From NCBI RefSeq assembly GCF_014649795.1, contig NZ_BMTS01000012.1, forward strand, positions 1-64,000: a DNA stretch of 64,000 bases, read 5' to 3'. Source of the stretch: Streptomyces melanogenes (GTDB taxonomy: Bacteria > Actinomycetota > Actinomycetes > Streptomycetales > Streptomycetaceae). The notes beneath the pieces were generated by a model that was not told the origin of the DNA, searched no databases, and worked only from the letters and a program-made list of their open reading frames with translations. Below are positions 1 to 7,954 of this stretch, in pieces. Made by a program: the position numbers and the translations under genes. Each line of letters starts with the position of its first letter. The first letter of the stretch is position 1.

Positions 1-420
1 CTCTCCAACACCGCCGGAGAGCGACTGCGCGACGCCCACGTCCTGCGCGCGCTCACCACCGCGCTCGCCGGAGGCGGCCTCGAACTGCGCAACACCGCCT
101 GCCGGGTGCGCCGGGACGGGCGCGGCACACCGGCGTACGAGTTCGCGCTCGCGCCCCACACCCCCTGGACCGACGACGAGACCGACCGGTTCCTGGGCCG
201 CCTCGACCGGGCCCTCGGGGACGAGTCCCCGGGCTACCGGCGGGCCCGCGCCGAGCGGCGGCTCGGTGCGCCCACGGCGCTGCGGCTGCCCGCCGACGCG
301 TTCGCGCGCGACTGGCAGGAGAGCGTCGCCGGCGGCATCCGCCCCACCCAAGTCAAGGACCGCCTCTTCCGCCAGGACCCGGCGCAGTGGCGACGACTCA
401 CCGGCCGTACGCCGGAATAA
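1..420 (+). CDS. GH3-family acyl-adenylating enzyme, C-terminal part only
   Basis: The frame is open from base 1, so the 5' end lies outside the window; about 139 C-terminal residues are present. The tail has the pattern of the GH3 (auxin-responsive promoter) family C-terminal domain: a GTPAYEF strand, a D-x-x-L...YRRARAERRLG helix, then a WQESVAGG...QVKDRLF segment near the end. GH3 proteins belong to the ANL adenylating superfamily and join carboxylic acids to amino acids through an acyl-adenylate. Bacterial members often sit in biosynthetic clusters. The next gene starts 14 bases downstream, so it is the first visible gene of the operon. The substrate cannot be read from this fragment. Family call moderately sure. 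Confidence 0.6.
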   Translation, partial: LSNTAGERLRDAHVLRALTTALAGGGLELRNTACRVRRDGRGTPAYEFALAPHTPWTDDETDRFLGRLDRALGDESPGYRRARAERRLGAPTALRLPADAFARDWQESVAGGIRPTQVKDRLFRQDPAQWRRLTGRTPE

Positions 421-434
421 GGAGACACCCACCC

Positions 435-1292
435 ATGACCGCAGCACTGGACGCCGTCGAGCGCACCGCCCTGCTCACCGCGGCCCTGCGCGCCGCCGAG
501 ACGCGGCGCGAGGACCGGCTCTACGAGGACTCGTACGCCGCCGCGCTCGCCGGGGACATCGGGGCCGCCCTGCTCGCCGAGGTGCGGGACGCCACGTTCC
601 CGCCGGGCGAGCGGCGCAGCGTGCCGAGCACCCCCGACTACAACGCGATCCGCACCCGGTTCTTCGACGACTACCTCCAAGAGGCCGCCCGCGACCCGGA
701 GATGACACAGATCGTGCTCGCCCCGGCGGGGATGGACTCGCGCGCCTACCGGCTCGACTGGCCCGGCCACATCCGCTGGTTCGAGGTCGACCGGCCCGCC
801 GTCCTCGCGTACAAGAAGGAGCGGCTCACCGGCGTCGAGCCGCGCACCGACCTCCGCTCGGTCGCCGTCGACCTGACCTCGCCCGACTGGGAGCGGGATC
901 TGACCGCCGCCGGGTACGACCCCGCGCTGCCCTCGACCTGGCTCCTGGAGGGGCTGCTCTACTACATCCCCGAGCCGGACACCCACCGCATCCTGGAGCG
1001 GGTCGCCGCGATCTCCGCGCCCGGCAGCCGGATAGCCGCCGACATCGTCAACTCCGACGCCCTCACGCTGCCCCGGATGCGCGCGCTGCTCGACGTGTTC
1101 GCGGGCTGGGGCTGCCCCTGGCTGTTCGGTACGGACGAGCCGGAGGCGCTCTTCGACCGGTACGGGTTCACGGTGTCGGCCCCGCAGCCCGGCGAGCCGG
1201 GCGCGGACTTCGGGCGCTGGCCCGACCCGGTGCCGCCGCGAGCCAAGCGCGACCAGCGCCGGGTGTTCTTCGTCAATGGACGAAGGCGCTGA
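435..1292 (+). CDS. SAM-dependent methyltransferase, leucine carboxyl methyltransferase (LCM/PPM) type
   Basis: A 285-residue class I SAM-dependent methyltransferase of the LCM-like family common in actinomycetes (TIGR00027-type). The N-terminal VERTALLTAALRAAE helix and RTRFFDDY segment are typical. The SAM site follows as LAPAGMDSRAYRL (about residues 95-107), then FEVDRP (about 116). The ATG at 435 is chosen because AAGGAGA lies 9-15 bases upstream; an in-frame ATG at 387 would overlap the previous gene without a ribosome site. It is the second gene of the left operon and its stop is followed at once by the next start. It probably O-methylates a carboxylate or hydroxyl of the cluster product; that target is inference. 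Confidence 0.82.
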   Translation: MTAALDAVERTALLTAALRAAETRREDRLYEDSYAAALAGDIGAALLAEVRDATFPPGERRSVPSTPDYNAIRTRFFDDYLQEAARDPEMTQIVLAPAGMDSRAYRLDWPGHIRWFEVDRPAVLAYKKERLTGVEPRTDLRSVAVDLTSPDWERDLTAAGYDPALPSTWLLEGLLYYIPEPDTHRILERVAAISAPGSRIAADIVNSDALTLPRMRALLDVFAGWGCPWLFGTDEPEALFDRYGFTVSAPQPGEPGADFGRWPDPVPPRAKRDQRRVFFVNGRRR

Positions 1293-1293
1293 G

Positions 1294-2718
1294 ATGACGA
1301 CCACGGACAAGACAGCCGTCGTGGCGGGCGCGGGCGTCGCCGGTCTCGCCGGGGCACTGGCCCTGCACGGCATCGGCCACCGCGTACTGGTCCTGGAGCG
1401 CGGCGCCGAGCCGCCGGCCGAGGAGGTGGCCGAGGCGGCCGGGCGCTGGGCGCGGCCGACCGTCCCGCAGGGCATCCACTCCCACACGCTCACCTCGCTA
1501 GGGGTGAAGGTCCTGAGCGAGCGGGCGCCCCGCGTCCTGGACGCGGCCCTGGCCGCCGGGGCCCGGCTCCTCGACCTCACCGAGGCGCTGCCGCAGGGCT
1601 CCGACGGCGGCCGGGAGCCGGGCGACGAGGAACTGGTGGCGCTCGGCTGCCGCCGCACCGCGCTCGAACTCGTGCTGTACCGGGCCGTGGCGGCCCTGCC
1701 TGGAGTGGAGATCCGGCACGGCCGTGCCGTCGGCGCGCTCGAACTCGACCCGGGCGACGGGCGGGTGCGCGCGGTGCGCACGGACGGCGGCGAGCGGATC
1801 GCGGCCGATGCGGTGATCGACGCCACCGGGCGGCAGGCCGCCGCCCGGAGCTGGCTGCGCGCCGCCGGGGTACCGGTGGCCGAGGACCGGGTGAGCCCGT
1901 CGGGGCTGAGCGGCTTCACCCGCTTCTACCGGCTGACCGGCGAGGGGCGGCCCGGCCCGCTCAACCGGGGCAACGCGGCGGGCGACATCTTCGCCCACTA
2001 CGCGGGAGTGCTGCACCCCGGCGACAACGGCACGTTCTCCATCGCCCTGGCGACCCTGCCGGGCGACCGGGCGCTGCACGGGCTGCTCACCCCGGCCGGT
2101 TTCACCGCCGTGGCCCGGGCCACCCCCGGGCTCGGCGCGTGGCTGGCCGACGGCGTGAGCGAGCCGATCTCGCCCGTGCACGCCATCACCAGCCCGCCCA
2201 ACACCCTGCGCGGCACGGCCACTTCGACGCAGCGCCCGGTCCCCGGGCTCTTCCCGCTCGGCGACGCGGCCTGCGTCACCAATCCGCTCTTCGGGCGCGG
2301 GATGTCGCTCGCCCTGGCCCACGCCTTCCGCCTCGCGGACCTGCTGGCCGCGCACCCGACCGTGGACACGGCCCAGAGCCGGGCGGCGGCGCGGGAGGCC
2401 GAGGCGCTGTTCCTGCCCTGGTACGAGCAGTCGGCGGCGGCCGACCGCGAGCGGATCGCCCGCTGGCGCGCCCGGATCGAGGGGCGGCGGGCGGCCGCGG
2501 CCTCCGCCGCGCTCGCGGACGCCGCCCGCACCGACGCCACCGTCTGGCGCGCCCTCACCCGCATGCTGATGGGTCTGACCGCACCCGCCGAACTCCTGGC
2601 CGACGAGAAGCTCCTCGCCCGGGTGCGGGACGCCGCCCCGGCCCCCGCGCGCCCGCAGGCACCGGCACGCGAGGAGCTCGTACGGCTCGTCCGTGACGCG
2701 GAAGGAGCCCTCGGGTGA
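1294..2718 (+). CDS. FAD-dependent monooxygenase/oxidoreductase
   Basis: A 474-residue flavoprotein of the PHBH-like / geranylgeranyl-reductase fold. A dinucleotide-binding GAGVAGLAGA motif lies at about residues 12-21, followed by VLER (end of beta-2). An internal DATGRQAA motif and the second FAD motif PLGDAAC...GRGMSLAL at about 321-337 complete the fold. Start 1294 has GAAGG 7 bases upstream; an in-frame ATG at 1276 is the alternative. It overlaps or abuts both neighbours, so it is co-transcribed with the methyltransferase and the synthetase-like gene. It likely hydroxylates or oxidises an intermediate of the cluster product using NAD(P)H and O2; the substrate is unknown. Confidence 0.8.
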   Translation: MTTTDKTAVVAGAGVAGLAGALALHGIGHRVLVLERGAEPPAEEVAEAAGRWARPTVPQGIHSHTLTSLGVKVLSERAPRVLDAALAAGARLLDLTEALPQGSDGGREPGDEELVALGCRRTALELVLYRAVAALPGVEIRHGRAVGALELDPGDGRVRAVRTDGGERIAADAVIDATGRQAAARSWLRAAGVPVAEDRVSPSGLSGFTRFYRLTGEGRPGPLNRGNAAGDIFAHYAGVLHPGDNGTFSIALATLPGDRALHGLLTPAGFTAVARATPGLGAWLADGVSEPISPVHAITSPPNTLRGTATSTQRPVPGLFPLGDAACVTNPLFGRGMSLALAHAFRLADLLAAHPTVDTAQSRAAAREAEALFLPWYEQSAAADRERIARWRARIEGRRAAAASAALADAARTDATVWRALTRMLMGLTAPAELLADEKLLARVRDAAPAPARPQAPAREELVRLVRDAEGALG

Positions 2719-3872
2719 CCACGCTTCCCCTGGAGCGCCCGCGTGCCCGCGCCCGCGCCGAGCGGCGCGAGCGCGTCCTGCTCGCTCCCATCACCGTCAC
2801 CCCGTCCAAGCCCCTGACGCCCAGTCACCTCAAGGGGCTGCTGTGGACGGACGTGATGTACCGGGCCACCCGGGAGCTGGCCGACGTCACCTTCCGCTCC
2901 AGCCAGACCACGTACCACCCGACCGAACAGACCCTGGGGTTCTGGGAGTTCCTCGACCGCACGCACGGCGACCGCGAGTACGCCGAGTGCTCCGAGGAGG
3001 AGATCGGCGAGCTGTACGTCGCCTTCCGCGCCGAGGGGACCCGCGCGCCCGCCGAGGCGCTGCGGCCGTACGCCGACGCCGTCGAGCACGGCTGGGTCCA
3101 CCCGGCGAGCCGCCGGGTGCTCGGCCTGTGGTCCGGGCACTACGCCGGGCTCGGCCTGCACGACCCCGGGCTGCTCGCCCACCAGCCGCCCGGCCTCGGG
3201 CTCGACGAGACGATCGCCTGGCTCTCGGCGCTGGGGCTGTGCGTGGACCTGCGCGAGGTCGGCGGCCCCGTCCACCTCGACACCACCCGCTTCGGGCTGC
3301 CGCTGCGCCAGATCGTCACGGCCGACGGCCGCCCCAACTACCTCGCCTGCGCCCTGCGCGAACTCATGCCGCTCACCGCGGACTTCGACGAGGTGGTGCT
3401 GCTGTACGACCGCGAGCTGGGCCCCGACCACCAGCAGCTGGCGCACGTGCTGGCGCTGCTCGGCCCCCGGGTCCGCCGGGTCCCGATAGGCCGGGTGCCG
3501 ATCGACGGCCGGGTGCGTTCGGCGCGGCACGGCGGCTGGCAGGACAACCACGCGGGCGCGCTGCTCGCCTCGGCCCGCGCCGGATACGCCGAGCCGGTGG
3601 TGCGGCTCGGCATGCGGCTGTACTTCATCGCCACGCTCGGGCCGGGCCAGGCCCAGTCCTTCGACCCCGCTCTCGTACGCCAGTGCCTGAAGCGGGCCGA
3701 GCGGCTGCTGGCCGCCGCCGCGGACACGGACCCGTCGGACGACCTGGCCGAGCGGCTCGCCCGCCACCGGAAGGACCATGTGTACGTCGACCCGTACCGC
3801 CTGACGTCGAGTCTGCTCGGCAGGCGCGGCCCGGTGCCGGGCCATGACCTGCTGTCGGCGGTGTTCCTGTGA
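2715..3872 (+). CDS. Stand-alone class I aminoacyl-tRNA-synthetase-like protein
   Basis: A 385-residue protein with GTG start (GAAGGAG 7 bases upstream; GTGA overlap with the monooxygenase stop). I see features of a class I aaRS catalytic domain (ArgRS/CysRS/MshC side). PLTPSHLKG at about 33-41 sits where the HIGH loop belongs, with the second His replaced. TADGRPNYLACAL (202-214) and FDEVVLLYDRELGPDHQQL (about 224-242) match the ArgRS DGTxxYLTRDLA...Y-V-G-x-x-Q-x-x-H-x-x-Q-L pattern. VRSARHGG (266-273) sits where KMSKR is expected, and EPVVRLGMRL (293-302) resembles the post-KMSKS helix. No anticodon-binding domain is visible and both signatures are degenerate. It may activate or transfer an amino acid to a small molecule, as MshC does; it could instead be inactive as a ligase. 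Fold assigned from memory, not from a search. Confidence 0.5.
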   Translation: MTTLPLERPRARARAERRERVLLAPITVTPSKPLTPSHLKGLLWTDVMYRATRELADVTFRSSQTTYHPTEQTLGFWEFLDRTHGDREYAECSEEEIGELYVAFRAEGTRAPAEALRPYADAVEHGWVHPASRRVLGLWSGHYAGLGLHDPGLLAHQPPGLGLDETIAWLSALGLCVDLREVGGPVHLDTTRFGLPLRQIVTADGRPNYLACALRELMPLTADFDEVVLLYDRELGPDHQQLAHVLALLGPRVRRVPIGRVPIDGRVRSARHGGWQDNHAGALLASARAGYAEPVVRLGMRLYFIATLGPGQAQSFDPALVRQCLKRAERLLAAAADTDPSDDLAERLARHRKDHVYVDPYRLTSSLLGRRGPVPGHDLLSAVFL

Positions 3873-4642
3873 GCCGGGAGGAGTCGGCGGCCCAGGAGAG
3901 GCTGCGCGAGGCCGCCGCGGCCCGGATCCGCGCCGCCCGGCCGGAGCTCGCGGACGCCCACGACCTGACCTCGGCCGAGGGGCTGATCGCCGTCCGGGCC
4001 CGGATCGCGGAGGAGGCGGCGGCGCCGGAACACCTCGCGGCCGTCGTCGTCGGCCGCTTCGACCTGGCCTCCTGGGCCCGCGCCACCTGCGAGTTCGCCC
4101 TCGGCCTCGGCCCGGAGCAGGCGGCCGCCTGGCGGCGGTCGTTCACCCGGACCGTCTTCCTCGCGGGCAACCCGGACAACCTCCGGGAGCGCTTCTCCTT
4201 CGCGCACTTCGCCGACGACGGCTCGGCCGCGTGGACGGGGCCCGGCCCGGCGGCGGACTCGGCCGGGCTGCGCAGGCTCCTGAAGCTCTTCGACGGCCCG
4301 CGCCCGCTGCCCGTCCGGGCGGACACGGTCGTCGAGGTCCCACCGCGCGCGGGCCGCCGCCCGGACCGCCCCCCCGTCCACCGGGAGCTCCACATCGCCG
4401 CGTCCGGCTGCCGTGTCTCCGACGCGCTGGTGCATCTCAACCACCTGCTGGCCGAGGCGGTCCTGGACGGGCTGATCCGCCCCGGAGACACCCTGACGAT
4501 CCGTCATGTCCCGCGCCTCACCGGCCTCACCGACCATTTCGCCGCCCTGCGCGTCGACACCGACCCCACACTCCCCGGCCGGCTCCGCGCCGCCGCCGGA
4601 CTGACCGAGGAGGCACTCCTTGTCCCCCACCACCGGCCCTGA
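3869..4642 (+). CDS. Uncharacterised biosynthetic-operon protein (possibly DUF6182)
   Basis: A 257-residue protein that starts at GTG 3869, overlapping the preceding stop by four bases, which suggests translational coupling to the synthetase-like protein. I recognise no catalytic motif. It is soluble, with an alpha-helical Arg/Ala-rich first 60 residues and a central RTVFLAGNPDNLRERFSF stretch that looks structural or ligand-binding. The segment HRELHIAASGCRVSDALVHL at about 170-190 is followed by an LNHLLAEAVLDGLI helix. From memory it resembles the actinomycete DUF6182 family, unverified. Constant overlap with gene 2715 suggests the two proteins work together, perhaps as a complex or a carrier/partner; this is inference. 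Confidence 0.55.
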   Translation: MSREESAAQERLREAAAARIRAARPELADAHDLTSAEGLIAVRARIAEEAAAPEHLAAVVVGRFDLASWARATCEFALGLGPEQAAAWRRSFTRTVFLAGNPDNLRERFSFAHFADDGSAAWTGPGPAADSAGLRRLLKLFDGPRPLPVRADTVVEVPPRAGRRPDRPPVHRELHIAASGCRVSDALVHLNHLLAEAVLDGLIRPGDTLTIRHVPRLTGLTDHFAALRVDTDPTLPGRLRAAAGLTEEALLVPHHRP

Positions 4643-5249
4643 TCCCGTCATCCGGCTCGGCTACCACGGCTCCGTGGAGTTCGCCCACGAGATCGCCCGG
4701 CTCGCCGGTCCCGGCCACGCCGAGGTGCGCACCAGCCCGTACGACGTCGTCGACCCCTTCCACGGGGTGCGGACGGGCGGCCTGGACGTGATGATCGTGA
4801 AGTTCTCGCTGCGCGAGCCGGACCTGGCGGCCAGCCGCGTCCTCGCGCACGACGGCCGCGCCGCCGTCGTGGGCGCCCACCACCCGCTGGCCGGGCGTGA
4901 GTCGGTCTCCATCGAGGAGCTGGCCGACTACAGCACCTTCCAGCGCCCGGGCGTCTTCCCCGACTACGTGTGGGACGAGGTCGTCCCGCCGCGCACCCCG
5001 GCCGGACGCCCGATCGACCGCCGCCACCAGGTCTCCGGCATCCCCCGGATGATGGCCCTGGTCGCCGAGGGCGAGGCGGTGCACATCTCGCTCGCCTCGC
5101 TGGCCGACGTCGCCCCGCCCGCCGTCCGGATCGTCCCGATCCACGACCTGCCGCCCGCCCCGGTCGTCCTGGCCTGGCGGCGCGGAGTGGAACTGCCCGC
5201 ACACGTAAGGGAGTTCGTCACCGCGGCCGAAGAGGCGGCCTCCCGGTGA
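4620..5249 (+). CDS. LysR-type effector-binding domain protein lacking the HTH
   Basis: A 209-residue protein that looks like the periplasmic-binding-protein-like effector domain of LysR regulators: IRLGYHGSVEF at the start, GGLDVMIVKF for the first lobe, VVGAHHPLAGRESVSIEELADY (the typical 'hpla...v.l.dL' hinge) and GIPRMMALVAEGEAVHISLASLADV in the second lobe. No helix-turn-helix precedes it. TTG at 4620 is chosen because GAGGAGG lies 6 bases upstream, and it overlaps the previous gene by 23 bases. Without a DNA-binding domain it may be a ligand sensor acting on another regulator, a small-molecule carrier, or an enzyme on the same fold. It is encoded inside the biosynthetic operon. Confidence 0.65.
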   Translation: MSPTTGPDPVIRLGYHGSVEFAHEIARLAGPGHAEVRTSPYDVVDPFHGVRTGGLDVMIVKFSLREPDLAASRVLAHDGRAAVVGAHHPLAGRESVSIEELADYSTFQRPGVFPDYVWDEVVPPRTPAGRPIDRRHQVSGIPRMMALVAEGEAVHISLASLADVAPPAVRIVPIHDLPPAPVVLAWRRGVELPAHVREFVTAAEEAASR

Positions 5250-6019
5250 GCGCGGCCCGCAGGACCCCCGTCGTCCTGCTGCACGCACTCTCGCTCGACG
5301 CGTCGATGTGGGACGCGCAGCGCCGTGCGCTCCAGGCCGTCGGGCACCCGGTGATCGTCTCCGACCAGCGCGGCTTCGGGGCCGTGCCGCTCGGCGACGA
5401 ACCGCCCTCGCTCGACGTGGTCGCCGACGACCTGGCCCGTACGCTCGACGAACTCGGGGCGGGGCCGGTGCTGCTCGCCGGTTCCTCCATGGGCGCCTAC
5501 ACCGCGCTGGCCTTCCTGCGCCGCCACCCCGGGCGCACCGCGGGCCTCGCCCTGCTCTCGGCCCGGGCCACCGCCGACTCCCCCGAGGCGAGGGCCCAGC
5601 GCCTGCGGTTCGCGGAGCTGGTCCACAGCGAGGAGGTACGGCCCCAGCTCATCGCGAAGACGACCCCGATGCTGGTCGGCGCCACCACGCGCGCGCGGCG
5701 CCCGGACGTCGTCGAGCGGCTGCTCGCCGACGCGGCGAAGGCCGACCCCGCGGCCCTGGCCTGGGCCCAGCGCGCCATCGCGGACCGGCCCGACTCCACG
5801 GACACGCTCCGCGCCGCCGACCTGCCCGCCGTGGTGATCGCGGGCGAGGAGGACGAGCTGGTCGGGGCCGAGGAGTCCCGGCGGACGGCGGCGCTGCTGC
5901 GCCACGGCCGCCTGGTGACCGTGCCGGGCGCCGGGCACCTCCAGCCCCTGGAGACACCGGACCGCGTGACCCGGGAACTCCTGGGTCTGCTCGACGAGAT
6001 CGGAGCACCCGCATGCTGA
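5246..6019 (+). CDS. Alpha/beta hydrolase
   Basis: A 257-residue alpha/beta-fold hydrolase (GTG start overlapping the upstream TGA). Visible elements are VVLLHALSLDASMWD (oxyanion-side strand), the nucleophile elbow GSSMG at about 79-83, an acid in AGEEDELV (about 200) and a catalytic His in GAGHLQPLE (about 230), giving a full Ser-Asp-His triad. It resembles 3-oxoadipate enol-lactonase/haloperoxidase-type hydrolases. It lies between the LysR-like protein and a methyltransferase whose ATG overlaps its stop, so it belongs to the same transcript. It may cleave a thioester, ester or lactone in the cluster pathway. Confidence 0.8.
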   Translation: MSAARRTPVVLLHALSLDASMWDAQRRALQAVGHPVIVSDQRGFGAVPLGDEPPSLDVVADDLARTLDELGAGPVLLAGSSMGAYTALAFLRRHPGRTAGLALLSARATADSPEARAQRLRFAELVHSEEVRPQLIAKTTPMLVGATTRARRPDVVERLLADAAKADPAALAWAQRAIADRPDSTDTLRAADLPAVVIAGEEDELVGAEESRRTAALLRHGRLVTVPGAGHLQPLETPDRVTRELLGLLDEIGAPAC

Positions 6020-6924
6020 GCGCAGGACCCGAAGGACCGGGCGGCCTCCCGGACGGACCCGCCGGGGACCACGAGGCCTGGGGGTTCACCTCCTCGACCG
6101 GGCTCGGCTTCACCCACCACACCATCGTCGACGCCCACTTCCGCGCCTGCGCCGTCCCGTACCAGGAACTCCTGGAGCAGGCCCGGATCCAGCGCGCCTG
6201 GCGGGTGCTCGACGCGGGCTGCGGCCCGGGCGAGTTCCTGCCGTGGCTGGCCGAGCTGGTCGGGCCCGAGGGCCGGGTGTCGGCCGTCGACCTGGCCGAG
6301 GAGAACGCGGCGCTCGCCGCCGAGCGCGTCGCCCGCTGGAAGTCCCCGTGCCCGGTGGACGTCCGCCAGGGCGATCTGCTGAAACTCCCTTACGCGGACG
6401 ACTCGTTCGACGCGGTGTGGTGCGCCAACACCGTGCAGTACCTGGACGACGAGCAGCTGGCGCTCGCGCTGCGGGAGCTGGTGCGGGTGGTGCGACCCGG
6501 CGGGATCGTGGCCGTCAAGGACCTCGACGCCCATCTGATCACCGCGCGCCCGGCCGACCCGTACCTCTTCTCCGACTTCTTCCGCACGGCCGGGAAGACC
6601 CCCGGGTACGCGGCCCAGCTGCTGCGCAGCCGCGATCTGTACCGGTGGCTGCGGGAGGCGGGGCTCACCGGGGTGCGGCAGCAGTCGATGGTGATCGAGC
6701 ACTACGCGCCCTTGTCGGAACCGGCGCGCGAGTTCTACGGGCTGTCCTGCGCCCGGCTCGCGGAGCAGGCCGGGCAGCTCGGGCTGAGCGAGGAGTGGCG
6801 GCGCTTCCTCGACCCGGCCGGCCCGGACCACCCGCTGGACGCGCCCGACGGCTACATCAGCGAGGGCAACGTCCTCGCGGTCGGCACCGTGCCCGCCACC
6901 ACCGCCGTCGACCACCTCCGGTAA
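6013..6924 (+). CDS. Class I SAM-dependent methyltransferase
   Basis: A 303-residue methyltransferase (UbiE/methyltransferase-11 type). Motif I VLDAGCGPGEF lies at about residues 65-75, the acidic end of beta-2 is VSAVDLAEEN, motif II is DAVWCANTVQYL and motif III VVRPGGIVAVKDLD. The ATG at 6013 overlaps the hydrolase stop by seven bases. This is the last gene of the overlapping operon; a promoter-like region and a separate hydrolase gene follow. It is the second methyltransferase of the cluster and differs in family from the LCM-type gene, so the product probably carries two kinds of methyl groups. The target atom is not predictable from sequence. Confidence 0.82.
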   Translation: MLSAGPEGPGGLPDGPAGDHEAWGFTSSTGLGFTHHTIVDAHFRACAVPYQELLEQARIQRAWRVLDAGCGPGEFLPWLAELVGPEGRVSAVDLAEENAALAAERVARWKSPCPVDVRQGDLLKLPYADDSFDAVWCANTVQYLDDEQLALALRELVRVVRPGGIVAVKDLDAHLITARPADPYLFSDFFRTAGKTPGYAAQLLRSRDLYRWLREAGLTGVRQQSMVIEHYAPLSEPAREFYGLSCARLAEQAGQLGLSEEWRRFLDPAGPDHPLDAPDGYISEGNVLAVGTVPATTAVDHLR

Positions 6925-6962
6925 TCGGGTAACCGAGCGGCAATTCCCCGCCCATTCCATGC

Positions 6963-6992
6963 TTGTACATGCAATGCAGCCATGGGTAACTT
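6963..6992 (+). promoter_or_regulatory. Candidate promoter with overlapping palindrome upstream of the 7072 hydrolase
   Basis: TTGTAC (6963-6968) and TAACTT (6987-6992) are separated by 18 bases, matching a HrdB-type promoter. A 14-base imperfect palindrome, TGCTTGTACATGCA (6960-6973, 12 of 14 positions symmetric), covers the -35 box and could be an operator. Seen by eye only. Confidence 0.45.
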
Positions 6993-7071
6993 ACGCCCAG
7001 GCGCAGACGGCCTTCGGGCCGCGCCCGTTTTCGAGATCCGTCCCGTGAGGGAATTTCACAGAGGAGCCCGC

Positions 7072-7863
7072 ATGCCCACCGTTAAGACTTCCAGCGCCGA
7101 GGTGGAGTACTTCGTCACCGGCGAAGGCCCCGGCCTCGTTCTGCTGCACGGCACCGGCGGCGCCGCTGAGGGCTTCGCCCACCTCGTCGAGAAGTTCAGC
7201 GACAAGCGCACGGTCATCACGCCCAACTACTCGGGCAGCGGCCAGACCAAGGACAACGGCGAGCCGCTGACCGTCGACGCGGTCGTCGAGCAGGTCGCCG
7301 CGGCGATCCGCGACGCGGGCACCGGCCCGGTGGACCTGGTCGGCTGGTCGCTCGGCGCGCTGAACTCGGCCGCGCTGGCCGCCAAGCACCCGGAACTGGT
7401 CCGCCGCCTCGTGCTGCTGACCGGCTGGTCGGCCCTGGACGAGCGCCAGCGGCTCTTCTTCGACCTGTGGGACCGGCTCGACCGCCTCGACCACGACGCG
7501 TTCGGCCGCTTCCTCCAGCTGCACGGCTGGACGGACACCCAGATCAACGCGTTCGGCGTCGCGGGCGTCGAGGGCCTCCTCGCCGGTGGCATCCCGGCGG
7601 GCATCGGCCGCCAGATCGCCCTGAACCTCCAGGCCGACATCACCGAGCTGCTGCCGCAGATCACCGTCCCGACGCTGGTCATCGGCGCCAGCCAGGACCG
7701 TGTCGTCCCGGTCGAGCACTCGCGCCGGCTGCACCAGGCCATCGCGGGCAGCCGCTACGCCGAGCTGGACGCCGGCCACTTCGCCCTCTTCGAGAAGGCC
7801 GACGAGCTGACCGTCCTGCTCCAGGGGTTCCTGTACGAGGACGTGGCCGCGGCCGCCGCCTGA
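7072..7863 (+). CDS. Alpha/beta hydrolase
   Basis: A 263-residue alpha/beta hydrolase. LVLLHGTGGAAEGF gives the HG oxyanion motif, GWSLG (about 91-95) the nucleophile elbow, QDRVVP (about 206-211) the acid loop and AGHFALFE (about 233) the catalytic His. ATG 7072 is preferred because GAGGAG lies 5 bases upstream; an in-frame start at 6982 has no such site. It is separated from the operon by 147 bases that carry their own promoter-like boxes, and a strong hairpin follows its stop. It is similar in size to, but clearly different from, the hydrolase at 5246. It could be a tailoring or self-protection enzyme of the neighbouring cluster, or unrelated to it. Confidence 0.8.
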   Translation: MPTVKTSSAEVEYFVTGEGPGLVLLHGTGGAAEGFAHLVEKFSDKRTVITPNYSGSGQTKDNGEPLTVDAVVEQVAAAIRDAGTGPVDLVGWSLGALNSAALAAKHPELVRRLVLLTGWSALDERQRLFFDLWDRLDRLDHDAFGRFLQLHGWTDTQINAFGVAGVEGLLAGGIPAGIGRQIALNLQADITELLPQITVPTLVIGASQDRVVPVEHSRRLHQAIAGSRYAELDAGHFALFEKADELTVLLQGFLYEDVAAAAA

Positions 7864-7870
7864 CGGGGAA

Positions 7871-7916
7871 AAGGCCCGGACGGGGCTCCGCCGAGCGGAG
7901 CGCCCGTCCGGGCCTT
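7871..7916. terminator. Bidirectional hairpin terminator
   Basis: AAGGCCCGGACGGG (7871-7884) pairs perfectly with CCCGTCCGGGCCTT (7903-7916). It lies between the convergent hydrolase gene (plus) and ABC permease gene (minus), so it can serve both. Confidence 0.85.
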
Positions 7917-7954
7917 CTCGTGTTTTCGACGCACCCCGAACCGGGCCCGCCGTC

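Noticed and set aside
1-6924. Assignment of the left operon to a named antibiotic or to indole-acetic-acid conjugation
   Set aside because: The GH3 fragment is too short and no pathway-specific enzyme is visible; naming a product would be guesswork.
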